The notes under the pieces are model-generated. The model did not search any database, had not been told where the DNA came from, and was given only the letters and a program-made list of their open reading frames with translations. Made by a program: the position numbers and the translations under genes. From Halomonas nitroreducens (GTDB lineage Bacteria > Pseudomonadota > Gammaproteobacteria > Pseudomonadales > Halomonadaceae): DNA of 64,000 nucleotides. The DNA lies in assembly GCF_003966155.1 (NCBI RefSeq), contig NZ_RXNS01000006.1:1-64000 (forward strand), written 5' to 3'. Positions 16,862-24,936 of the stretch are shown in pieces (within the stretch, counting starts at the first letter, position 1; each line of letters starts with the position of its first letter).

Positions 16862-18391
16862 ATGACGGGGACGTATTCGCGGCGTGTCGCCATCCTGGGC
16901 CTGATGCTCGAAAGCAACCGTTTCGCGCCGGTGACCACCGAGGATGACTATCTCAACCGGGTCTATCTGGCGGGTGATGAAATCCTGGCAGACCTGAGCA
17001 GTTCCGACCCCAAGCTGCCCGCGGAGATCCGTGGCTTCAGTAGTACCATGAATTCACGCTGCGACTGGACGCCTGTCCCCATCCTGGTGGGCCTGGTGGA
17101 GGCCGGAGGCCCCCTGGATCATGCCTTCTACCAGGCGACTCGCGATGAGATGAAGCGCCGTCTCGAAGCCGCCATGCCGCTCGACGCCGTCTACATTGCC
17201 AATCATGGCGCTATGATCACCACCGAAGTGTATGATCCGGACGGCGATATGTTCGCGATGGTCCGCGCCATCGTCGGTTCCCATCTGCCTGTCGTGGCGA
17301 CCCTGGACCTGCACGGCAACGTCTCCGAGCGCATGGTCGAGGCGGCCGACGTCATCGTCGCCTATCGTACCAATCCGCATGTGGACATGCGGGAGCGCGG
17401 GCGGGAGGCGGCGGGTATCCTGTTGGAGATGTTTGCCGGCATGCATCCTGAGATGGCCTTCATCCGCTTGCCACTGACGCCTCCGACGGTGACTCTGCTG
17501 ACCGAGTCCGGACCCTATGCCGACATCATCGAATACGGTCAGACCTTCATCACCGCGAAGATCGCCAATGTCTCCATTCTCGGTGGCTTTGCCTTTGGCG
17601 ATACACCAAAAAACGGGATGGCCATTCTCGTGACCGCGAGGGACGATGGCGAGGCAGCCAGGGCAGTAGCTCGCCTGATCGCCAGCAAAGCGTGGGATGA
17701 CCATGAGCGCTATGTGCCGCACCTGACCTCGCTGGAGGAGACCGTAGCCCGGGTCGTGGAGGCGGGAGAACAACCCCGTCTGCCGGCTCTCATCCTGGCC
17801 GATGTGGCCGACAACCCGGGTGGCGGGGGGCGAGGCAACACGATGTGGATTCTCGAAGCCCTGCACAATGCCGGGGCCACGGGGGTGATGGTCGGTGTGA
17901 TCCACGACCCCGAGCTGGCCCGCGAGGCGCATGACCTTGGGGTTGGGGCAACATTCAGCGCTGTCTTCAACCGGGTCGAGCCCGATCATTTCTCGCTACG
18001 GTTCCAGGGACCTGCCAGAGTGGCATGTCTCAAGGACGGGGACTGCGTCGGTCGTCGGGGTTTCTATGCCGGACGACGCATGAACCTGGGGCCGACGGCC
18101 CTCCTGGACCTGGGCGGAATTCAGGTTGTTGTGATATCGATTCGCACCCAGTGCGCCGATCCGGTCTTCCTGGAGATGATGGGGCTGGACATCGCCAGTG
18201 CCCGCGCCGTGGTGGTTAAGTCACGAGGCCACTTCCGGGCTGGCTTCGACGAATTCTTTGGCCCTGACCAGGTCATCGAAGTCGATGCCCCAGGCTTGAC
18301 TTCGCCGATCCTGACGAGGTTCGATTTCAGGAATCTTCCACGCCCTGTCTTTCCCGTCGATAGCCGGGTCGATTGGCAACCGCCGGCATGA
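16862..18391 (+). CDS. M81-family (MlrC-like) metallopeptidase-type protein
   Basis: The 509-residue protein matches the MlrC/M81 family, named for the enzyme linked to late steps of microcystin degradation. The N-terminal domain (about 1-300) shows GLMLESNRFAP, YIANHGAMIT, TLDLHGNVSERM and AYRTNPHVDMRERG, whose His/Asp residues are probable zinc ligands. The C-terminal domain (about 315-495) shows LADVADNPGGGGRGN. The start at 16862 has AAGGGG upstream. It lies directly before a TRAP carrier, so it probably hydrolyses or rearranges the imported compound. True peptidase activity in this clade is uncertain. Confidence 0.82.
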   Translation: MTGTYSRRVAILGLMLESNRFAPVTTEDDYLNRVYLAGDEILADLSSSDPKLPAEIRGFSSTMNSRCDWTPVPILVGLVEAGGPLDHAFYQATRDEMKRRLEAAMPLDAVYIANHGAMITTEVYDPDGDMFAMVRAIVGSHLPVVATLDLHGNVSERMVEAADVIVAYRTNPHVDMRERGREAAGILLEMFAGMHPEMAFIRLPLTPPTVTLLTESGPYADIIEYGQTFITAKIANVSILGGFAFGDTPKNGMAILVTARDDGEAARAVARLIASKAWDDHERYVPHLTSLEETVARVVEAGEQPRLPALILADVADNPGGGGRGNTMWILEALHNAGATGVMVGVIHDPELAREAHDLGVGATFSAVFNRVEPDHFSLRFQGPARVACLKDGDCVGRRGFYAGRRMNLGPTALLDLGGIQVVVISIRTQCADPVFLEMMGLDIASARAVVVKSRGHFRAGFDEFFGPDQVIEVDAPGLTSPILTRFDFRNLPRPVFPVDSRVDWQPPA

Positions 18392-18514
18392 GCATGCCCT
18401 TGAACGTAGCGTATGTTCGCGATCACTTGATCAGAATCGCTGATTATTTCGTCGTATCTATACGCCAGCGGTATTGACCTATCATGTCTTTGCATTCGCC
18501 CTGTGACCATAAAG

Positions 18515-18531
18515 CAATTAACCTGTAATTG
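18515..18531. promoter_or_regulatory. Inverted repeat upstream of dctP
   Basis: CAATTA and TAATTG are perfect inverted arms separated by five bases. They lie 45 bases before the dctP start in an AT-rich 184-base gap. The position suits an operator for the TRAP genes. The half-site differs from the CATGC dyad near the LysR gene, so it may serve another regulator. Confidence 0.35.
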
Positions 18532-18575
18532 TGACTGAAAGACCCTCTTATCTACAACAAATAGTGGGGATTAAT

Positions 18576-19601
18576 ATGAATATGTTTGTGAAGTGGGCCA
18601 TGGCGGCCACCACCGCAGCAGTGGTGTTGGGAGCAGCAGGTCCAGTGATGGCCACCACCATCAAGTTCGGTATGAATGCCCCCCAGGGTGACAACCCTGA
18701 ATGGAATGCATTGGTTGCCTTCAAGGATCACGTCGAGTACAAGACCGAAGGCGACATAACGGTCCGGCTGTTCCCGAGCGCCCAGCTGGGAGCCGAACGC
18801 GCATGTGCCGAACAGGTGCAGCAGGGTGCTGTCGAGGTGTGTCTGGTGGATACCGGTGCCCTGGCCGGTTTCTATAATGATATCCAGGTGCTTTCGATTC
18901 CCTATCTCTTTAAATCTTCGGCACATGCCTGGGCCGTTTTCGATAGCCCGTTCTTCAAGGATCTCGCCGAGAATATGCGACAGGATACCGGTATTCGGGT
19001 CATGTCTTGGGGAGAGAATGGGTTTCGCGACTTCACCAACAATGTTCGACCGATTCGCACGCCTGAGGATCTCAGGGGGTTGAAGATGCGAGTAATGGAA
19101 AGCCCTGTTTTCATTCGTTTTGTGGAGTCATTTGGGGCTGCGGCTACGCCAATGCCAGGCTCCGAGATTATCATGGCTGCCAAGCAGGGCGTCATTGATG
19201 GGCAGGAAAACCCCGCCCAGGTTAACTATGATTACAACTTGATGGACGTACAGAAATACATGTCCACCGACGAGCATATTCTTGGGGTTCACGCCTATAT
19301 CATCAACGACGACTTCTTCAATGGCCTGAGTGACGATGAGAAAGCGGTGGTGCTGGAAGCAGCAACACTGGCTGCACGCATTGAGAACACTCAGAAGCTG
19401 GCAGGGGCCAAGCGATATATTGACCTGATCAGGGATAAAGGCGTCGACATCCATATGACCACCATGGCAGAGAAGGCCGCTTTCGCGGAAGTGTCGCAGG
19501 AGCCGGTGCTGGAATACCTGAGGGAGCAGGTCGGCGAGGATCTGGTCCAGGGCTTGCTGGATACTGCTGCATCCCAGGAGCCTGCTCTCTACGGACGATA
19601 G
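18576..19601 (+). CDS. dctP: TRAP transporter solute-binding protein DctP
   Basis: The 341-residue periplasmic protein has a signal peptide (about 1-24, ending PVMA) and the DctP/TAXI-unrelated TRAP fold. TIKFGMNAPQGDNPEWNA, FPSAQLGAER, QVLSIPYLF, LRGLKMRVMESPVF (with the conserved carboxylate-binding Arg) and VIDGQENPAQV are all present. It captures an organic acid or similar anion and hands it to DctQM. GGGGA precedes the ATG at 18576. This is one of the least GC-rich genes in the window, consistent with foreign origin of the island. The ligand is not predictable by eye. Confidence 0.9.
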   Translation: MNMFVKWAMAATTAAVVLGAAGPVMATTIKFGMNAPQGDNPEWNALVAFKDHVEYKTEGDITVRLFPSAQLGAERACAEQVQQGAVEVCLVDTGALAGFYNDIQVLSIPYLFKSSAHAWAVFDSPFFKDLAENMRQDTGIRVMSWGENGFRDFTNNVRPIRTPEDLRGLKMRVMESPVFIRFVESFGAAATPMPGSEIIMAAKQGVIDGQENPAQVNYDYNLMDVQKYMSTDEHILGVHAYIINDDFFNGLSDDEKAVVLEAATLAARIENTQKLAGAKRYIDLIRDKGVDIHMTTMAEKAAFAEVSQEPVLEYLREQVGEDLVQGLLDTAASQEPALYGR

Positions 19602-19762
19602 GAAGGTAACAGGGAGCATGTGAATCGATGGCCAGCTGGGGCGGGAGGCAGGCACTGCCTTCCCCCTCTCTTGTTGCTGAAGGTGTCGATACCGAAATGA
19701 TGGATGATCCCGTTTCGCCAGTCGCCCCAAGTACTCGTCAACATCATCAGGAGAAATCCAGC

Positions 19763-20269
19763 ATGAGGGGACGCGTATTCAATCTTGCCATGGGGCTTAC
19801 CCATGCGACGGAGGCCATCGCTGCCATCCTGCTGGTCGCCATAATCCTGATGAACGTGGCCCAGGTCTTCTTCCGCTATGTGCTGGTGGACCCTCTATCG
19901 TGGAGTGAGGAGACCATGCGCTACTCCACCACCTGGATGGTCATGCTGGCCGGCAGTGCCGCCCTATTCCGGGGCGAGCATATGGTAATCAGCCTGTTCA
20001 CGAGTGTGCGCTCGCCACTCTTCCGTCGTCTGGTTCACCTCTCGGTGCTGACCTGCATCGCTGGCTTCTGTCTGCTGCTGATATGGGAGGGCTTCCCGGC
20101 GGCCATCAACAACATGCGGCAGGTATCGCCTGCGACCCGGATCCCGATGACCATTCCCTACATGGCCATTCCCGTGGGGGCTTCACTGATGCTGGTCAAG
20201 GTCCTGTGCCTGATGATACTGCCTGAGGATGCGCTGCAGCGAGAAGAAATCGAGGAGAACCGACCATGA
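19763..20269 (+). CDS. dctQ: TRAP transporter small permease DctQ
   Basis: The 168-residue inner-membrane protein has four predicted membrane segments and the DctQ motifs QVFFRYVLVDPLSWSEE and TTWMVMLAGSAALFRGEHM. It partners DctM in Na+-driven uptake. The start is set at 19763, where CAGGAGAA lies eight bases upstream. The 160 bases between dctP and this point are open in the same frame but look non-coding. The stop overlaps the DctM start in ATGA. Confidence 0.88.
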   Translation: MRGRVFNLAMGLTHATEAIAAILLVAIILMNVAQVFFRYVLVDPLSWSEETMRYSTTWMVMLAGSAALFRGEHMVISLFTSVRSPLFRRLVHLSVLTCIAGFCLLLIWEGFPAAINNMRQVSPATRIPMTIPYMAIPVGASLMLVKVLCLMILPEDALQREEIEENRP

Positions 20270-21537
20270 TCGCGATGTCCATCGCCTTCGTCATCATGCT
20301 CACCATTGGCGTACCGATCGTGTTTGCCTTGGGCATCGCGGGTGCCATTGGCCTGTGGTCCCTCGATCTGAACCTGATCTCGGTGCCCACGCGGCTGTTC
20401 ACCGGCATGGACAATTTCGTCCTGCTGGCCGCCCCTTTCTATATCTTCGCCGGGGAAATCATGAACCGGGGAGGCATCACGACACGGCTGATACGGCTGG
20501 CGGGACTGGTCACCCGGGGTGTGCCGGGTGGCACGGCCTATACCAATGTCTCCTCGTCGGTCCTGTTCGCGGGGATCTCGGGCGCTGCCGTCGCCGATAC
20601 CGCTGCGCTCGGACAGATCTTCATCAAGGGGATGCCGGAGGAGGGCTACGACAAGCACTATGCGGCGGCCGTCACGATCGCCTCCTCGATCATCGGGCCC
20701 ATCGTCCCCCCTTCCGTCATCATGATCATCTATGCCGCCGTCACCCGCCAGTCGGTGATCGACCTGTTCATCGCTGGGATCGTCCCTGGCCTGATGCTGG
20801 CCGGCGTCATGTGGCTGGTGATCTGGTGGCAGGCACGTGGCGAGCGACTCCCTCGCTCCAGCTACAAGGTGGAGAGGCATGAGATCGCCACCCTGGTTCG
20901 GGACGGGGTGTTGGTGATGGGGCTGCCGGTCCTGATCGTCGGCGGGACGCTGCTGGGGGTCTTTACCGCCACCGAGGCGGGTGGCGTGGCCGTCGTCTAT
21001 GCACTGCTTATCTCCTGGTTCGTCTTCAGGACCATGGATCTTGCCAGCCTGTGGGACGCGCTGAAGCGCAGTGCCAGGGTCACGGCCACCATCTACCTGA
21101 TCATCGCGGCCGCGACGGTGGTGTCCTATGTGCTGACCATTGGCGGGATCGGTGGCTGGGTCCAGGGGTTTGCACTGCAGTTTGCCGACAACCCCACCTT
21201 GTTCCTCATGGTCCTCGTCGGGGTCCTGTTGTTGATCGGGACCTTTCTCGAGCCGGGGGCTGCCATCGTGCTGATCGTCCCCATGCTGATGCCGGTCACG
21301 GCGACTATGAATATCGACCCGATGCAGTTCGCCATGATCGTTATCCTGCCCCTTACCCTGGGACTGATTACCCCGCCGGTGGGTGTCTGCCTCTTCGTAG
21401 CCTGCCGAATCGCTGAAAGCCCCGTCTTTCCCATTTTCCGTGCCGTGCTCCCGTTCCTGGTGGCGGAAATTGGGGTCGTCATCATGCTGGTGCTCATTCC
21501 CGGCCTGTCTTCCTTCCTGCCGACGCTCCTGCGCTGA
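20266..21537 (+). CDS. dctM: TRAP transporter large permease DctM
   Basis: The 423-residue polytopic protein (about 11-12 segments) has the family signatures MDNFVLLAAPFYIFAGEIM, SSSVLFAGISGAAVADTAALG, SIIGPIVPPSVIMIIYA and GTFLEPGAAIVLIVP, then LITPPVGVCLFVA. These glycine/serine-rich re-entrant hairpins form the sodium and substrate path. The start overlaps dctQ by four bases. It is followed 24 bases later by the ornithine-cyclodeaminase-family gene, so dctPQM and that enzyme probably share one message. Confidence 0.92.
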   Translation: MIAMSIAFVIMLTIGVPIVFALGIAGAIGLWSLDLNLISVPTRLFTGMDNFVLLAAPFYIFAGEIMNRGGITTRLIRLAGLVTRGVPGGTAYTNVSSSVLFAGISGAAVADTAALGQIFIKGMPEEGYDKHYAAAVTIASSIIGPIVPPSVIMIIYAAVTRQSVIDLFIAGIVPGLMLAGVMWLVIWWQARGERLPRSSYKVERHEIATLVRDGVLVMGLPVLIVGGTLLGVFTATEAGGVAVVYALLISWFVFRTMDLASLWDALKRSARVTATIYLIIAAATVVSYVLTIGGIGGWVQGFALQFADNPTLFLMVLVGVLLLIGTFLEPGAAIVLIVPMLMPVTATMNIDPMQFAMIVILPLTLGLITPPVGVCLFVACRIAESPVFPIFRAVLPFLVAEIGVVIMLVLIPGLSSFLPTLLR

Positions 21538-21561
21538 AGCACGTAACAAAGGGACCCGAAG

Positions 21562-22533
21562 ATGCTTGTGATTTCAGAGAGTCTTGCCCGCGAGCTGGTG
21601 AGCGTCGAAGACGCGATCAGAGAGGTGGAGCGTACCTTTGCCGCCATGGCGAGAGGGGAGGCACGGAACTACCCTGTCGTGCGTGAAGAGGTCGGATATC
21701 TGGATGCCGTTTATGGGGTGAAGTCCGGTGGGGACGTGATGACACCGATTCTCGGGCTCAAGGCTGGTGGATACTGGCCGAACAATGCTGGGAAGGGCCT
21801 GGGTAACCACCAGTCCTCGACACTGCTGTTCGACCTGGAAACTGGACGAGCCACTGCTCTGGTCAGTGCGAACTACCTGACCGGCGTCAGGACCGGGGCG
21901 GTGAGCGCCATCGCAACCCGTTACCTCTCGCGCGAGAATGCAAGTATTGTCGGGATCATTGGTACCGGGGTTCAGGCCGAGTACCAGCTCAAGGCCACCA
22001 TGGCGGTGAGACGGCTGGAGCGGGTCCATGCCTGGGACCCTACGGAGCAGAGCCTGGCGACCTTCAGGGAGACGATCGCCGGGTTCGGGCTGGAGTGCAT
22101 CACCGAGCCTAGTTGTGAAGCCGTGGCCCACGAGGCGGAAATCCTGATCACGGCAACGCCCTCCCGCAGGGCCCTAGTGGAACAGGGGTGGGTGCGTGCG
22201 GGCACCCATATCAGTGCCATGGGGTGCGATACCAGGGGCAAGCAGGAATTGGATCCGGAACTGGTTGCTGCCAGCGCCCTGTTCGTGGATGAGGCCGAGC
22301 AATCCATCAGCATCGGCGAGTTCCAGCATGCCTACGCCAGCGGCTTGATTACCAGGGAGAGTCTTCGCGGTAGTATCGGTCAGGTCATCGAAGGACACCG
22401 TGAGGGCCGGCGCGATGCTGATGAGATCACGATTTTCGATGGTACCGGGGTGGCCTTGCAGGACCTGGTAGTGGCAGCGCTGGCCGTACGCCTGGCGAAG
22501 GAGCTCGGCCACGCTGTGGCGGTGGATTACTGA
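21562..22533 (+). CDS. Ornithine cyclodeaminase / mu-crystallin family protein
   Basis: The 323-residue NAD(P)-dependent enzyme has a substrate domain with GLKAGGYWPNNAGKGLGNHQSS split across residues 70-92, TGRATALVSANYLTGVRTGAVSA, and a Rossmann fold at GIIGTGVQAEYQLKAT (about 132-147). The C-terminal DEITIFDGTGVALQDLV is diagnostic. The family includes ornithine cyclodeaminase, alanine and arginine dehydrogenases, ketimine reductases and the iminosuccinate reductase BhcD. Motifs visible here do not separate these. Placement after a TRAP carrier argues for a catabolic imine or amino acid step. It is the last gene before a strong hairpin. Confidence 0.82.
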   Translation: MLVISESLARELVSVEDAIREVERTFAAMARGEARNYPVVREEVGYLDAVYGVKSGGDVMTPILGLKAGGYWPNNAGKGLGNHQSSTLLFDLETGRATALVSANYLTGVRTGAVSAIATRYLSRENASIVGIIGTGVQAEYQLKATMAVRRLERVHAWDPTEQSLATFRETIAGFGLECITEPSCEAVAHEAEILITATPSRRALVEQGWVRAGTHISAMGCDTRGKQELDPELVAASALFVDEAEQSISIGEFQHAYASGLITRESLRGSIGQVIEGHREGRRDADEITIFDGTGVALQDLVVAALAVRLAKELGHAVAVDY

Positions 22534-22542
22534 CTTCCCCTC

Positions 22543-22581
22543 CTGGTTCAAGAGGGGCCCAGGGCGCCCCTCTTGAACCAG
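22543..22581. terminator. Perfect 16-bp hairpin between convergent genes
   Basis: The arms at 22543-22558 and 22566-22581 are perfect complements (CTGGTTCAAGAGGGGC / GCCCCTCTTGAACCAG) around a 7-base loop. The hairpin fills the 51-base gap between the cyclodeaminase-family and DSD1-family stops. It lacks a T-run on both strands. It probably terminates or stabilises both messages. Confidence 0.6.
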
Positions 22582-22584
22582 CCT

Positions 22585-23736
22585 TCACCATCCGTTGACT
22601 CGTGGCCAGGTGGCGATGACCTCGCACCCGTCACCCTTGTCGCTGTCGACGAGATGATAGTGGTTGTACATGGCCGCCGTCATGCAGACATGGTTGGGAT
22701 AGACGCGAAGTCGCGTCCCGACCGGCAACTCTTCGTACGATACGCCTTCTACCAACGGAACCTGGCCGTGCTCCTGATAGACTCTGGCCACCTTCATCTT
22801 ATGCTTGAGGAGTTGTCCTCTTGCATCGGTCACCAGTCCGAAGCCGACATCATTTGGCATGTTCTCCGTACTGCGGTCCTTGGACAGGGCCAGTGCCCCG
22901 GCGTTGATCAGTAACCTGTCCAGCGAGGCGTGATGGCTGCAGACCTCGGTGATCACGGAAACGGCCAGGTCATCGACACCGCAGGAGTTGATCTGTGCCT
23001 GGAACATGTCGCCGAACATGTAGACCCCCGGACGTACTTCCGTCACGCCATCCAGCGAGCGAGCATGGAGCGCTGTCGGGGTGGAGCCAATGCTGACCGT
23101 GGCGCACGGGATGCCATGGTCACGGATTCGTTCGGCTGCCCTGACCGCGGTAGAACGCTCCACTTCGGCGACCTTCTCGATCTCGGCAATCGAGCGACAC
23201 TGGTAGGAATGGCCGGCATGGGTCATGACGCCAGCAAAGCGTGCATGAGAGGCCTCGTGGGCAAGGCGGGCGATCTCGATAAGCTCCTTACTGTCGGGAA
23301 AGACGCCCGAGCGGCCTTCCCCACAATCCAGTTCGGCCTGTACCAGGAAGTTCGCGCCGAGTTCCTTGCCCCTCTCGCAGATCGCTCGGGTAACCGCAAC
23401 GCTGTCGGTGATCAGGGTGAGATCTGCGCCCTGTTGCTGAATGCTGGCGACTCGCTCCAGCTGATCCGGCAGGATACAGACGGCATACTGGATGTCCATG
23501 ATGCCATGACTGGCGAAATACTCGGCCTCTTTCAGCGTGGATACAGCGACGCCACCGGCTTGTCCTTCCATGGCCAGGCGTGCCACATCAATGGACTTTG
23601 CGGTCTTCAGGTGGGGACGTAGTGCGACATTCTTGCTCCTGGCCGCATCGGCCATTCGCTGGATGTTCCTCACGAGTTTCGCTCGATCGAGAATCAGGCT
23701 GGGCGTGGGAATGTCAAATATGGTAGTGGGAGGCAT
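22585..23736 (-). CDS. DSD1/D-threonine aldolase-family PLP enzyme
   Basis: The 383-residue protein is a fold-type III PLP enzyme with an alanine-racemase-like barrel. DIPTPSLILDRAKLVRNIQRM and LRPHLKTAKS provide the N-terminal region and PLP lysine (within HLKTAK). GVMTHAGHSYQ follows mid-barrel. The C-terminal PNHVCMT holds the paired His and Cys metal ligands known in eukaryotic-type D-serine dehydratase and D-threonine aldolase. Relatives act on D-serine, D-threonine or 3-hydroxyaspartate. It converges on the TRAP operon and appears to belong to the same island. The substrate is inferred only as a beta-hydroxy amino acid. Confidence 0.82.
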   Translation of the reverse strand: MPPTTIFDIPTPSLILDRAKLVRNIQRMADAARSKNVALRPHLKTAKSIDVARLAMEGQAGGVAVSTLKEAEYFASHGIMDIQYAVCILPDQLERVASIQQQGADLTLITDSVAVTRAICERGKELGANFLVQAELDCGEGRSGVFPDSKELIEIARLAHEASHARFAGVMTHAGHSYQCRSIAEIEKVAEVERSTAVRAAERIRDHGIPCATVSIGSTPTALHARSLDGVTEVRPGVYMFGDMFQAQINSCGVDDLAVSVITEVCSHHASLDRLLINAGALALSKDRSTENMPNDVGFGLVTDARGQLLKHKMKVARVYQEHGQVPLVEGVSYEELPVGTRLRVYPNHVCMTAAMYNHYHLVDSDKGDGCEVIATWPRVNGW

Positions 23737-24120
23737 GGGGGCTTCGAGACCTCTTCGGTCGCATCAATGAAAGCATCTGACTGTTTCATTGCTACACTAT
23801 GCAAATTGCGATAAGCCGGCCAATGCCGCTTTCTCCTAGTACGATGCCCAAGACGAAAGATGTGGAGTAACGTCGCGGCAATCCGAGACCGATGACAGTA
23901 CGCAAGGCGCGTGAGGCGACTTCGCGCGGAGTTTGGATTTGCCTCAAAAATGGCGCCAAGGTGTCATGATGTCGGCTATCATCAGGTGAATCGTCGGAAG
24001 GCCTCAGGACAACCGCAGCGAGCAGCGTATCACAGCGCTCGCCCTGTGCCGTCGATGGCTGCGTGGCACGGCCGTCTCGGTTAGGCTGGGGAGATTACCC
24101 CTGCGCCGATGGAGACCCCG
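23737..24120. other. Gene-free gap with possible DSD1-gene promoter region
   Basis: No coding region is supported in these 384 bases, which are AT-richer near 23760-23830. GCAAATTGC at 23801-23809 is a near-palindrome. Its minus-strand text ATTTGCAT also occurs inside the dyad near the LysR gene (15796-15803), so it may be a control site for the DSD1-family gene. The gap forms the right border of the catabolic island. Confidence 0.4.
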
Positions 24121-24936
24121 ATGAGCGAACTTCGAACCACCCTGGTGCAGTGCGACCTGCGCTGGGAAGACCCCGAGGCCAACTGCCGGATGCTCGAGGA
24201 GACCCTTGGTGACCTCGGTGGGGCCGAGACGGACCTGATCGTGCTGCCGGAGATGTTCGCCACCGGCTTCACCATGAATTCCCGGGAGATGGCCGAGCCG
24301 ATGGCCGACAGCGCCAGCGTGGCCTGGCTGCAGGACCAGGCGCGGCGTCGCGGCTGCGTGATCACCGGCAGCGTGGCCGTGGTGGAGGACGGCGACTACT
24401 TCAACCGGCTGGTCTGGGCGCGTCCCGATGGCAGCCTGGTGCACTATGACAAGCGCCACCTGTTCCGCATGGCCGGCGAGCATGAGCGCTATGCCATGGG
24501 CCATGAACGGGTGATCGTCGAGCTGAAGGGCTTCCGGCTGCTGCTCAGCGTCTGCTATGACCTGCGCTTCCCGGTCTGGCTGCGTCAGCAGCCGGCCCCC
24601 GGCGAGCACTTCGAGTACGATGCGCTGCTGTGCGTGGCCAACTGGCCGGCCCCCCGTCGCCACCCGTGGCGGGTGCTGCTGCAGGCCCGGGCCGTCGAGA
24701 ACTTGTGCCCGGTGATCGGCGTCAACCGGGTGGGCGAGGACGCCAAGGGCATGGCCTATGCCGGCGACTCCATGCTGGTGGATGCCAAGGGCGAGCCCCT
24801 GATCGACGAGCCGCGGGACACGCCCTTCGTCAGGACCGGCCGCCTGTCGCTGGACGAGCTCGCCGCCTTCCGCGAGAAGTTCCCGGCCTGGCGTGACGCC
24901 GACCACTTCGCTCTGGCCGACGGGGTGGGGAGCTGA
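24121..24936 (+). CDS. Nitrilase-superfamily omega-amidase, YafV/Nit2-like
   Basis: The 271-residue protein has the nitrilase Glu-Lys-Cys triad in VLPEMFATGFTMN (Glu), HYDKRHLFRMAGE (Lys) and LLSVCYDLRFPVW (Cys). These motifs, with YAMGHERVI, fit the omega-amidase branch. It hydrolyses alpha-ketoglutaramate or alpha-ketosuccinamate, repairing products of glutamine or asparagine transamination. The start at 24121 has GGAG five bases upstream. Its stop overlaps the rsuA start in TGATG, so the two genes are coupled, although their functions are not obviously linked. Confidence 0.88.
   Translation: MSELRTTLVQCDLRWEDPEANCRMLEETLGDLGGAETDLIVLPEMFATGFTMNSREMAEPMADSASVAWLQDQARRRGCVITGSVAVVEDGDYFNRLVWARPDGSLVHYDKRHLFRMAGEHERYAMGHERVIVELKGFRLLLSVCYDLRFPVWLRQQPAPGEHFEYDALLCVANWPAPRRHPWRVLLQARAVENLCPVIGVNRVGEDAKGMAYAGDSMLVDAKGEPLIDEPRDTPFVRTGRLSLDELAAFREKFPAWRDADHFALADGVGS

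Noticed and set aside
21562..23736. A complete beta-hydroxyaspartate cycle
   Set aside because: No BhcA aminotransferase or BhcB dehydratase is present in the window, so only a resemblance of two enzyme families is claimed.
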